DNA of 52,093 bases from CAYWFU01 sp964457585 (GTDB taxonomy: Bacteria; JACRDZ01), in contig CAYWFU010000013.1 in NCBI GenBank assembly GCA_964457585.1, positions 1 to 52,093 on the forward strand. The letters run 5' to 3'. Below are positions 16,238 to 24,125 of this stretch, in pieces (position 1 is the stretch's first letter; each line of letters begins with the position of its first letter). Both the position numbers and the translations under genes were made by a program. The notes under the pieces are model-generated. The model was given only the letters and a program-made list of their open reading frames with translations. It ran no database searches and had not been told where the DNA came from.

Positions 16238-17932
16238 ATGATAAAGACAAAAAATTTTTCAGGGATGAATTGTTTATTATTTTTATCAGCAATTCTATTT
16301 ATCCCTATTATTGTTTTTGGAGATGTTGCAGTTAATTCTCCTATTGCAAAAGACACTTTATGGTCAGCAAAAGATAGCCCATATATAATTGAAAAAGATT
16401 TGACAATTGAAAAAAACGCTAAGCTGACGATAGAACCCGGAGTAACAGTTAGTTTTAAAGCAAATCCGGGCGGAGTTAAAGCTAAATTAATAGTTTTGGG
16501 TGTATTGAATGCAATAGGAAAAGAAGGGAATTTGATTAATTTTACTTCTGAATCATTAAAAAGCGGATCATGGGGTGGAATTATTTTTGAAAAAGACAGT
16601 ATTGGCACTGTTGAATATTGTAAAATTCAATTTGCTGCCAGCGGGATTTCCTGTTTTAGTTCTTCTCCTTCAATAAGCCATAATAGTTTTGAGATTAATG
16701 AAGTAGCTTTAGTTTGCGAAGATCATGCATCACCAACAATCAGCAATAATTATTTAACACAAAATGGAACCTTCCAGAGCGCTACTGGCGGTATAGCATG
16801 TTCATTGCATTCAAGTCCAAAAATTGATCAAAATATAATAGAAAAAAATATTGGTTATGGTATATATATTTCCACTTTTTCTACTCCAAGAATAACAAAT
16901 AATAAAATTGCTGATAATAAAGGTAGAGGGATAGTAATATTTTCCGGATCATCTCCAGTAGTAGTTAATAATGAAATTGCTCGAAACAGCTGTAGCTGCG
17001 GAATTATAGTATATCAATCCAGCGCAACAATATTGGACAATAATATTTATGAAAATCGCGCGCATGGTATTGGTGTAACACTTGCTGGAACAACATTAAT
17101 TCAAAATAATTATATTCATGGAAATGGGAACGGAATATTAATAAATGCTGCATCCCCGATGCTTGCATATAATACTATTAAAGATAATAAGGGTGGCGGG
17201 ATAACCATCTGGGATGATTCTGAACCTGTTATTAATTTTAATCATATTGATATTAATGAAGGTATTCCAAGCATTCGCATAGGCAGAATTACTAATCCAA
17301 TCAATTTAGCAAATAATTGGTGGGGAACAACTGATAAAGCGCTTATTGAAAAAAATATTGTTAATCTGGCAGATAAAGGGCCTGTATCTGAAAAGGTGAA
17401 TTTATCAAATTTGCAGGAAAAAGAAATACCCCTGCAATTATCCTTAAATCAAAAAATAAATATTTCTTTTGATTTAGATTTAGTAAAAAATATTCCATGG
17501 AATATTCACGAAGATAAGATTTTATTTGTATCATTCCGTGAAAATAACTGGGATATTTGTATGACTAATAAAGAAGGTACAATTAATAAAAATTTAACAA
17601 ATAATAATCTGCATGATGTATATCCAATTTTTTCTGCAGATGGCAGGAATGTTCTTTACAGTTCAAGAAGAAATGGCAGTCTGGATATTTGCGTTATGAA
17701 TTTAGATAATAATACATCCACTCAAATTACAGATACTATTTCAAACGAGGAATTTCCAACATGGTCTCCTGACGGAACACAAATAGCATTTAAACAGGTA
17801 GAAAATCTGGAAGATTATTACGTTATAAATACTAATGGAAGCAATAGAACAAGATTTGATTCTGCACCATTAGGATATCACAATGTACTTTTTATGTGGA
17901 TGCCAGTTAATGGGAAATTAGCTTTAAAATAG
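16238..17932 (+). CDS. secreted beta-helix / TolB-like protein
   Basis: The 564-residue product is the intact two-domain member of the family: signal peptide (about 1-31), beta-helix (about 40-380) with the D-T-L-W / E-P-G-V-T-V-S-F opening and the N-N-W-W-G-T-T-D end, and a PD40/TolB-like segment (about 425-555) with F-S-A-D-G-R-N-V and W-S-P-D-G-T-Q. Beta-helices of this kind bind or cleave polysaccharides, but no catalytic constellation can be assigned. TAAAGGAGGG before the ATG is an excellent ribosome binding site, and a strong terminator follows the stop codon. It is probably co-transcribed with 14458-16202, 35 bp upstream. Confidence 0.87.
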   Translation: MIKTKNFSGMNCLLFLSAILFIPIIVFGDVAVNSPIAKDTLWSAKDSPYIIEKDLTIEKNAKLTIEPGVTVSFKANPGGVKAKLIVLGVLNAIGKEGNLINFTSESLKSGSWGGIIFEKDSIGTVEYCKIQFAASGISCFSSSPSISHNSFEINEVALVCEDHASPTISNNYLTQNGTFQSATGGIACSLHSSPKIDQNIIEKNIGYGIYISTFSTPRITNNKIADNKGRGIVIFSGSSPVVVNNEIARNSCSCGIIVYQSSATILDNNIYENRAHGIGVTLAGTTLIQNNYIHGNGNGILINAASPMLAYNTIKDNKGGGITIWDDSEPVINFNHIDINEGIPSIRIGRITNPINLANNWWGTTDKALIEKNIVNLADKGPVSEKVNLSNLQEKEIPLQLSLNQKINISFDLDLVKNIPWNIHEDKILFVSFRENNWDICMTNKEGTINKNLTNNNLHDVYPIFSADGRNVLYSSRRNGSLDICVMNLDNNTSTQITDTISNEEFPTWSPDGTQIAFKQVENLEDYYVINTNGSNRTRFDSAPLGYHNVLFMWMPVNGKLALK

Positions 17933-17950
17933 TATTGAAAATATAATATT

Positions 17951-17990
17951 AAAAGGCAAACTCATTTATTTGGGTTTGCCTTTTTTCTTT
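17951..17990 (+). terminator. rho-independent terminator
   Basis: A 14-bp stem (17951-17964 with 17971-17984, one G-U pair) around a 6-nt loop, running into a T-rich tail. It lies 18 bp after the stop of the third beta-helix gene and should end the surface-protein transcript. Confidence 0.9.
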
Positions 17991-18033
17991 ACATACATTC
18001 ATAATGATTTGGCAATGAAAGGAATGGATAAAA

Positions 18034-19397
18034 ATGCAAAAGTCAAAAATGAAAAATTGCAGATTTTTAATGCTGTTGGTTTTGTTTTTAGTGGGATTTT
18101 GTTTGGAGATTTCCGCTGATCCTTTGGATAATTGGAGTTGGAGAAATCCTTTACCGCAGGGGAATTGGCTTAATGGAGTAACATATGGGAATAATACATT
18201 TGTAGCGGTGGGAGGTGGTGGATCGATTTTAACCTCACACGATGGAATCTCATGGGTAAGCAGACCCTCTGGAACTTCTTCTTGGCTTATTTGGGAGTAA
18301 TATACGGTAATAACACTTTTGTAGTGGTTGGAGTTAATGGAACAATTTTGACCTCATCTGATGGAATCTCATGGACAAGCAAAACATCTGGAACTAATTA
18401 TCATCTTGAAGGAGTAACATATGGGAATAATACCTTTGTAGTGGTGGGAGAGTGGGGAACAATTTTGACTTCATCTAATAATGGAGTCTCATGGATAGAG
18501 AGTACATTTGGAATTACTAATTCGCTTAGTGGAGTAACATACGACAATAACACCTTTGTAGCGGTGGGAGGAGGTGGAACAATTATTCAATCTGATCCAA
18601 TTATATCCACCGATATTTCAGTTTCACCAATGATGCTTGATTTTAACAATGTAAATGTTGGGAGTTCATCATCTAATAAAACAATCACTGTTAACAATAC
18701 TGGTTCAGATAATATTGTTATTGGTACTGTTAATTTAACCGGCACAAATGCAGATGAATTCAGTATCCAAAATGACAATTGTTCCGGTCAGACAATTGCA
18801 CCTTCTGTAAGCCGCACAATTGATGTCGTTTTTTCACCAACTTCTACAGGTGCAAAAACAGCGATTCTATCAATTACATCTAATGTCCCAACTATTGATA
18901 TTGCGCTTATTGGAATTGGTGTTGATGGCAATAACCCTGACACAACTCCACCAACGGTTATATCAACAGAACCAGGAAATAACGCAACTGATATATCAAT
19001 TTATACAACAATAACAGCAACATTTAGCGAACCAATGGATGGGGCAACTATCAACAGCTCAACGTTTACTGTTAATGGTGCTACGGGTGTTGTTACTTAT
19101 AACGGTGCAGTGGCAATATTTACTCCATCTGTTAAACTAACTAAAAACACAACTTATTCAGCTACAATTAAAACAGGAGTAAAAGATTTAGCCGGTAATG
19201 CAATGGATCAAAATTATACATGGAGTTTTACTACAGCTTCAGCATCTGATACCAATAATAGTAGTAAAGATAAAAGTGGAGAAAAAAAAGGTTGTTTTGT
19301 ATCTGTAATAGTTCAAAATATTAAACTTGATAAATATTTAAATATTTTGACCCGGTTTAGAGATAAATATTTTTCAGGTAATATATACTCAAACTAA
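18034..19397 (+). pseudogene. BNR-like / ASH / Big_5 protein with CFI-box tail, frameshifted
   Basis: A signal peptide (about 1-31) and four BNR-like repeats of about 38 residues (G-V-T-Y-G-N-N-T-F-V-A-V-G, I-L-T-S-x-D-G-I-S-W) are followed by a HYDIN/ASH-like choice-of-anchor domain (L-D-F-N-N-V-N-V-G-S) and a Big_5 Ig-like domain (T-P-P-T-V-I-S-T-E-P). The reading frame changes around 18280-18295, inside the second repeat: frame one stops at 18300 and the rest continues in another frame. Two extra T bases would explain it; a sequencing error is possible. The end K-K-G-C-F-V-S-V-I-V then L-T-R-F-R-D-K-Y-F resembles a CFI-box-CTERM sorting tail. The last residues and the stop codon lie in an inserted inverted-repeat element, so the tail is cut short. 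Confidence 0.75.
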
Positions 19398-19567
19398 TCA
19401 GGTTTGCGAATTTATAACGCTCCTCTGTACTCCATCTTGAAACGATCTTCATTCGCAAAATCCTCAATGTAGTTAAAACTACACCTGCGGTTTTGCTCAA
19501 TCAGATCGTTCCAATCTGAAGCACATATGAACATTCTAAATTCGCAAACCTGATTAGTTTGAGTATA
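19384..19567. mobile_element. 184-bp inverted-repeat (MITE-like) element, copy A
   Basis: The first and last 31 bp (19384-19414 and 19537-19567) are perfect inverted repeats that begin TATACTCAAACTAATCAGG. The interior continues as an imperfect hairpin, with arms meeting near GTAGTTAAAACTAC at about 19472-19485. It encodes no protein. It shares its TATACTCA ends and the AAATTCGC motif with the element at 38321-38483 and its end with the relic at 22429-22451. It supplies the stop codon of the upstream CFI-box gene. No clear target-site duplication is visible. Confidence 0.8.
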
Positions 19568-19793
19568 ACAACTTTTTATTATAAAATATATCCATATACA
19601 CATTTCTTACTTGAATAATATAGTAAGAAAATATAGAAAATAAATTGGCTTCGTTTAACCGGCATCTTTCCGAAAAAATCATTTTGGAAAGGATGCCTAA
19701 ATGTTAGTAGTAATTAGTTTTTCATTGATTTAACTGACTGCTGATAGCTGAATACTTACAAAATAAATACATTAGTATCTATAACCAGCCGCA
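19568..19793. other. intergenic region with a stem-loop
   Basis: No gene is seen. At 19661-19697 GGCATCTTTCC pairs with GGAAAGGATGCC (one bulge). The loop is A/T-rich but no T-run follows on either strand, so a terminator role is doubtful. Bases 19740-19759 repeat the GCTGATAGCTGA motif seen at 13033-13060. Confidence 0.45.
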
Positions 19794-20030
19794 TTAGTTT
19801 TTTCCCCTTGCCCAATGAATTGCGTTATCAATATCTTTTTCTGTCAATCCTAAAACTGCAATTTTTTTTCTTATTTTTGTTAAAGCAGATTTTTCCCCAA
19901 CAATCTTGACTGGTTTTAAAATAATTTCGTCATCTTTGCTTATTACATCAAAATATTCAACTCCGAGAAAATTTTCAACAATTTTTTTAGGTATAGTTAT
20001 TTGATTTTTAAATGTCATTTTAGCTAGCAT
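19794..20030 (-). CDS. AbrB/SpoVT-type antitoxin-like DNA-binding protein, orphan
   Basis: The 78-residue product has an N-terminal swapped-hairpin AbrB domain (A-K-M-T-F-K-N-Q-I-T-I-P-K-K-I, then I-L-K-P-V near 57-61) and a C-terminal helix (T-E-K-D-I-D-N-A-I) typical of antitoxins that pair with PIN-domain toxins. No toxin gene follows: downstream there is only the repeat-rich region and element A, so the toxin may have been lost. AAGGTG precedes the ATG at 20030. Confidence 0.82.
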   Translation of the reverse strand: MLAKMTFKNQITIPKKIVENFLGVEYFDVISKDDEIILKPVKIVGEKSALTKIRKKIAVLGLTEKDIDNAIHWARGKN

Positions 20031-20147
20031 GTTTTTTTCACCTTTTGTAATTTTATTCTATATTAATAAAATTATCATTATTTATTACTTCTGTCAAGTA
20101 ATGAAACAATGCAACAAGTAAATTATTTAGCATATATACACTCATCT

Positions 20148-20984
20148 TTATACATGAATTATCGAATAAATAAATGATTGATTAAATTTAAAAAACCACC
20201 AATTTGCAAAAAAGATAATAATAAAAAATATCAATGTTCCGTAATCCTGAATAGTCATATTCAATTCCCTGAAATGTGTTCGGTTTTCACCGCCGCGATA
20301 TCCTCTTGCTTCCATTGATAATGCCAGTTCTTCAGCTCTGCGAAAAGAACTCATAAAAAGAGGCATGAAAATAGATATCAATTGTTCAATTTTTTCTTTA
20401 AATTTTCCGTTTGAAAAATCAACACCTCTGCACATTTGAGCTTTCATTATTTTATCTATTTCCTGAAAAAGTATTGGAATAAATCTAAAGGAAATTGTAA
20501 CCATAAGAGCTATTTCATGAGCAGGGAAATTTATTTTTTTTAAGGGGGAGAACATTTTTTCAAGTGCGTCTGTCAACTGAATTGGAGATGTAGTCAAAGT
20601 CAAGAGTGATGATCCCAGAATCAAATATACCAATCTTACAGTAACCAGAGTTCCCTGATATAATCCTTCTCTTGTAATATTTATTATTCCACATTGCCAT
20701 AAAGTATCACCTTCAGTAAAAACAATATTTAAAATCCATGAGACTATAAAAAGATATTTTAAAGCTAATATGTTTTTTAAAATATATTTAAATGGAAGTT
20801 TTGCCAGTAATATAGCGGCGAATAAAAAAATAGTTGGAGTAAAATAGTCTAGAAAAATATCCCCTGATAGGATCCAAATCATAAATCCTATTAAGATAAT
20901 AATCTTCACACGCGGATCCAATCTATGTATTGAAGAATCAATAGGCAGATATTTGCCAATGTTTATATTTTGCAGTAATGTCAT
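20148..20984 (-). CDS. ecfT: ECF transporter T component (second copy)
   Basis: This 278-residue protein is an EcfT transmembrane subunit: five or so hydrophobic helices and the two cytoplasmic coupling motifs A-Q-M-C-R-G and S-M-E-A-R-G that contact the EcfA ATPases. H-R-L-D-P-R-V-K near residues 20-27 is the usual N-terminal signature. It couples ATP hydrolysis to substrate uptake through an S subunit in the inner membrane. A second, divergent EcfT is encoded at 21670-22413, only about 30-40% similar by eye. Its promoter resembles that of the S gene (see 21031-21060). The Shine-Dalgarno before the ATG is weak (GAG). No ATPase is encoded with it, so it probably shares the fused EcfA at 22434. 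Confidence 0.9.
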   Translation of the reverse strand: MTLLQNINIGKYLPIDSSIHRLDPRVKIIILIGFMIWILSGDIFLDYFTPTIFLFAAILLAKLPFKYILKNILALKYLFIVSWILNIVFTEGDTLWQCGIINITREGLYQGTLVTVRLVYLILGSSLLTLTTSPIQLTDALEKMFSPLKKINFPAHEIALMVTISFRFIPILFQEIDKIMKAQMCRGVDFSNGKFKEKIEQLISIFMPLFMSSFRRAEELALSMEARGYRGGENRTHFRELNMTIQDYGTLIFFIIIFFANWWFFKFNQSFIYSIIHV

Positions 20985-21030
20985 CTAGATCATCTCGAAA
21001 TTATGGATAAATAAAAAAACAATATAGTTC

Positions 21031-21060
21031 ATTTAACCATAGGAATTAGAAGTAGGTCAA
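21031..21060 (-). promoter_or_regulatory. promoter of the second ecfT, matching that of the S gene
   Basis: On the minus strand TTGACC (plus 21055-21060), an 18-nt spacer and TTAAAT (plus 21031-21036). The promoter at 24948-24977 has identical hexamers and spacing, and its spacer contains the same TAATTC and TGG blocks. No similarity of this kind is expected by chance, so the two units are probably co-regulated. Confidence 0.6.
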
Positions 21061-21150
21061 GAGAATTTTTATAGTATTTTCCCTGCAATGGAATAATTGA
21101 CATACTGATTTTTATTTATTATACTTACAATATAAATGGAGGGTATTTTT

Positions 21151-21384
21151 ATGAGTACAATGACAATGAAATTAATGGAAAAAATATTAGCTTTACCAAC
21201 GGATGAAAAAGTAGCATTAGCTCAACAAGTGTGGGATAGTGTAGAACATTTCGTTAACCCAGAGATTGAAAAAGTGTGGTTGGATGAGGCAGAAAAAAGG
21301 TGGCGAGAAATTGAGCAGGGGAGAGTGCAATGCATTTCAGCCGAAAAAGTGATGAAAAAAGCAAGAGCCAGTTTGAAAAAATAA
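21151..21384 (+). CDS. addiction module antitoxin (TIGR02574-like)
   Basis: The 77-residue product matches the putative addiction module component family: L-P-x-D-E-K-V-A-L-A-Q-Q-V-W-D-S-V near the N-terminus and W-L-D-E-A-E-K-R-W-R-E-I-E-Q-G in the middle. These proteins neutralise RelE/ParE toxins and autorepress the operon. An ATG also exists at 21136, but GGAGG at 21138-21142 lies correctly before the ATG at 21151. The toxin gene overlaps its 3' end by 55 nt. The pair sits on the opposite strand between the two ecfT genes. Confidence 0.87.
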   Translation: MSTMTMKLMEKILALPTDEKVALAQQVWDSVEHFVNPEIEKVWLDEAEKRWREIEQGRVQCISAEKVMKKARASLKK

Positions 21385-21689
21385 TTTTAGATTACCATCC
21401 AGAAGCAATTGACGAACTCATTAATGCTGCTCAGTTCTATGAATCCAATCAAATCAACTTGGGGCATAAATTTCTTGATACTGTCGATGCAGCATTGGAA
21501 ACTATTAAAAAAAATCCATTATTATGGCCGTCAGACAAGCTTGAAAGACGGAAATGCCGAGTAAGAAAATTTCCATATGTTCTTATATATAAATTGAGAG
21601 GCAAGTTTATTCACATCTTAGCTGTAGCCCATACAAGCAGAAAGCCGAATTATTGGAAAAAGAGGATTGTTAATTCTGATACATTATAA
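21330..21689 (+). CDS. RelE/ParE-family toxin
   Basis: The 119-residue product has the ParE/RelE fold: Y-H-P-E-A-I-D-E-L near residues 22-30, A-A-L-E-T-I-K-K-N-P in the middle and R-K-F-P-Y-V-L-I-Y at about 88-96, ending in H-I-L-A-V-A-H-T-S-R-K-P. It would act on DNA gyrase or ribosome-bound mRNA. The ATG at 21330 has GGGGAG upstream, which supports the 55-nt overlap with the antitoxin gene, but the first 15 residues are not typical of the family. The 3' end overlaps the convergent ecfT by 20 bp, a sign of compact insertion. Confidence 0.86.
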   Translation: MHFSRKSDEKSKSQFEKIILDYHPEAIDELINAAQFYESNQINLGHKFLDTVDAALETIKKNPLLWPSDKLERRKCRVRKFPYVLIYKLRGKFIHILAVAHTSRKPNYWKKRIVNSDTL

Positions 21690-22413
21690 AAATACATAGA
21701 GAAATAAAAATTGCCAAAAAAATATAATCTGATATTTTAAACCCTGTCTTTAAATAGTATGTCCGGTTTTTTCTACTGCCGAATCCTCTGGATTCCAATG
21801 CCACTGCCAGTTGATCAGTATTTCTGATAGCTAAAAGGAATATGGGAACAAGTAAAGGTACATGTTTTTTTGCCCTTTGCCATATATTCCCGCTGTCTAA
21901 ATCCAATCCCCGTGATTTTTGCGCTTCAATTACATTTGCCCCTGTCCCGATAAAAGTTGGAACCAGCCTTAAAGCTGTGGATAAAACAAAGCTAACAGAA
22001 TACGGAATACCAAGTTTAACCAATCCTAATGAAATTTCTTCAATGCTTGTTGTTGAAAGAAAAAATATACCCGATGCAATCATACCAATTAATTTTATTC
22101 CCCTGATAAAACCCAGAAAAACACCGTCTGTTGTCATTCCGAAAAAACGTTCTGATTGCGCTGGATAAAAAAAAGCCCAGCTCACCACTGAAAAAATGAA
22201 AATGCCTGTTAATATAAATTTTAATCTTACAACATTATAAAACATTTTAGATATTAATCCATAAATAACTATCATAGAGAAAATAAAAATGACAGACAAA
22301 AATCCTTCCGGTTTCAAAAAAAGAAAAAAACTTATAATCAAAATAATTATTTTTGTCCTTGGATCAAGCCTGTGTATTATTGTATTTTTTTCTTCATATA
22401 AATAAATATTCAT
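21670..22413 (-). CDS. ecfT: ECF transporter T component (first copy)
   Basis: The EcfT subunit (247 residues from ATG 22413) shows H-R-L-D-P-R-T-K at about 14-21, multiple transmembrane helices and the coupling motifs A-Q-K-S-R-G and A-L-E-S-R-G. It follows the fused EcfA gene and is the expected partner of the S component upstream. A TTG at 22437 would give an 8-residue extension and a TTGA overlap with the ATPase gene, but that stretch is part of an element relic (22429-22451), so I prefer the ATG. No good Shine-Dalgarno is present; translational coupling to the ATPase gene is likely. Confidence 0.88.
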   Translation of the reverse strand: MNIYLYEEKNTIIHRLDPRTKIIILIISFFLFLKPEGFLSVIFIFSMIVIYGLISKMFYNVVRLKFILTGIFIFSVVSWAFFYPAQSERFFGMTTDGVFLGFIRGIKLIGMIASGIFFLSTTSIEEISLGLVKLGIPYSVSFVLSTALRLVPTFIGTGANVIEAQKSRGLDLDSGNIWQRAKKHVPLLVPIFLLAIRNTDQLAVALESRGFGSRKNRTYYLKTGFKISDYIFLAIFISLCIFIMYQN

Positions 22414-22428
22414 ATTAATCCGGTTTCG

Positions 22429-22451
22429 TATACTCAATTAGTTTGAGTATA
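22429..22451. mobile_element. relic of the TATACTCA inverted-repeat element
   Basis: The 23-bp segment is a palindrome with arms TATACTCA and TGAGTATA around a 7-nt centre. Read on the minus strand its first 15 bases equal the first 15 of element A (TATACTCAAACTAAT), and its last 8 equal the other end. It looks like an element reduced to its termini. It encodes the last residues and stop codon of the fused Ecf ATPase. Confidence 0.65.
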
Positions 22452-24116
22452 ACATTCAAGAAATTCTTCTATGTTTAATAATGTTGCTCCCAATTGATTG
22501 CTTAATTTAATTAATGGCGGCAGTTTTATTGATGAAGCTTTCAATTTTTCTTCTTTACCTAAAACTTCTCTGGTTGCACCATCTTCAATGATATTACCAT
22601 CTTTCATAATAAGCAAACGGTTCGCATATTCCACTGCGACCCATACCGCGTGAGTTACCATTATTATCGTATATCCTTTTTGATTAAGCTTTGCAATAAG
22701 CGACATTAAACTTCTTACTTCCAGATAATCCAGTCCTGTTGTAGGTTCATCCAGAATAATTATTTCAGGACGGCTCGCCAAAACAGATGCTACAGCTAAT
22801 CGCTGGCGCTGTCCCTTGGTTAAGCTGAAAGGGTCACTTTCTCGAAATTGATTGAGATTTACAGCTTCTAAAGATTCTTCCACCCTTTTTTCGACTTCCT
22901 TTTTACTTAATCCAAAAAGACTTGGTCCAAAACTAACCTCATCTTCTACAGTTTGACAGAAAATTTGATGGTCCGGATTCTGGAATACATAGCCTACTTT
23001 CCGGCTTAATGAAGTATTTTTTTCTTTGCTGACATCTTCCCCGAAAACTTTTATTTTTCCCGTTGTCGGTTTGTTTAATCCATTGAAAAGCTTAATAAGG
23101 CTTGTTTTTCCGCTTCCATTTGCGCCAAGTATCCCGATAAATTCTCCATGGCAAATTTCAAGATTTATTCCGGATAAAATTTCTTTTTCAGATGTATATG
23201 AAAAATGCACATTCTCCATCTCTAAAATTTTTTGATCTGATTTTTTTATAATTCTATCTTGTTTACAGATCTCTGAATATTTTTCCGGATTTATCTTCCC
23301 ATAGCTATTAAAAACACTATAAATCTCATTAGTATCGGTATAATTTTTTATTGGAAAGTTAAATTTATTATTCAACTCAATTAATTGCGGCTGTTTAATT
23401 CCATTACTTTCAAGTAAATCTGTGTCCTTAAGAATAGTTAAGGGGCAACCGATCGCGGTTATTTTTCCATCTCTTAAAATAATTATTCTATCCGCATGCA
23501 GGACTTCTTCACTTTCATGTTCAATAAGACAATAGGTTAAATTTTTATCTTTGAAAAATTTTTTAGCAAAAGAAAAAATTTCTTCTTTACCCTGCGGGTC
23601 TAAATCCGTGGTTGGTTCATCAAGGCAAATCACCTTAGTCTTAAGAGCAAGAACAGATGCGATACACAATCTCTGTTTCTCTCCGCCTGATAAAGTTATT
23701 GGATTTCTATTTTCAAATCCATTTAATCCGACTGTTTCTAAAGAATTTTTGACACGGGAATCTATCTCATCCCAGTATAACCCTTGATTTTCCGGTCCGA
23801 AGGCAATTTCTAAATTAACACGGGTAGAAAAAATCTGCGACTCAAAATCCTGAAATACAAGACCTGCTAAAGATGAAAGTTCTTTAACAGATGAATTTAG
23901 TGTATTTTTCCCGTCAATAAAAACTTCACCTTCAAATTCGCCTTTTATCAAATGGGGAATTACACCGTTAAATGTCCTTAATAAAGTGGATTTTCCTGCG
24001 CTATCCTGTCCCATAATTACTAAAAATTCACCGGGTAAAATCTCAAGTGAAATATTATTCAAGACTTTTTTCGGGTTGGATAAATAAGAAAACGAAAGGT
24101 TTTTTATATTAATCAC
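22434..24116 (-). CDS. ecfA: fused ECF transporter ATPase (EcfA-EcfA)
   Basis: The 560-residue protein contains two ABC ATPase domains. Domain one (about 1-240) has Walker A G-Q-D-S-A-G-K-S-T, Q-loop F-Q-D-F-E, signature L-S-G-G-E-K-Q-R and Walker B V-I-C-L-D-E-P. Domain two (about 295-530) has G-A-N-G-S-G-K-T-S, F-Q-N-P-D-H, a divergent signature L-T-K-G-Q-R-Q-R and I-I-I-L-D-E-P-T-T-G-L-D. Together they replace the usual EcfA1/EcfA2 heterodimer and drive uptake through EcfT and the S component. The start is GTG at 24116 with GAGGG ahead, overlapping the stop of the S gene region. The C-terminal residues C-Y-T-Q-T-N come from an element relic, so the native tail may have been slightly longer. 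Confidence 0.92.
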   Translation of the reverse strand: MINIKNLSFSYLSNPKKVLNNISLEILPGEFLVIMGQDSAGKSTLLRTFNGVIPHLIKGEFEGEVFIDGKNTLNSSVKELSSLAGLVFQDFESQIFSTRVNLEIAFGPENQGLYWDEIDSRVKNSLETVGLNGFENRNPITLSGGEKQRLCIASVLALKTKVICLDEPTTDLDPQGKEEIFSFAKKFFKDKNLTYCLIEHESEEVLHADRIIILRDGKITAIGCPLTILKDTDLLESNGIKQPQLIELNNKFNFPIKNYTDTNEIYSVFNSYGKINPEKYSEICKQDRIIKKSDQKILEMENVHFSYTSEKEILSGINLEICHGEFIGILGANGSGKTSLIKLFNGLNKPTTGKIKVFGEDVSKEKNTSLSRKVGYVFQNPDHQIFCQTVEDEVSFGPSLFGLSKKEVEKRVEESLEAVNLNQFRESDPFSLTKGQRQRLAVASVLASRPEIIILDEPTTGLDYLEVRSLMSLIAKLNQKGYTIIMVTHAVWVAVEYANRLLIMKDGNIIEDGATREVLGKEEKLKASSIKLPPLIKLSNQLGATLLNIEEFLECYTQTN

Positions 24117-24125
24117 ATATCCCTC

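Noticed and set aside
21136..21150. Earlier ATG for the addiction-module antitoxin
   Set aside because: The strong GGAGG lies after this ATG and at correct distance from the ATG at 21151.
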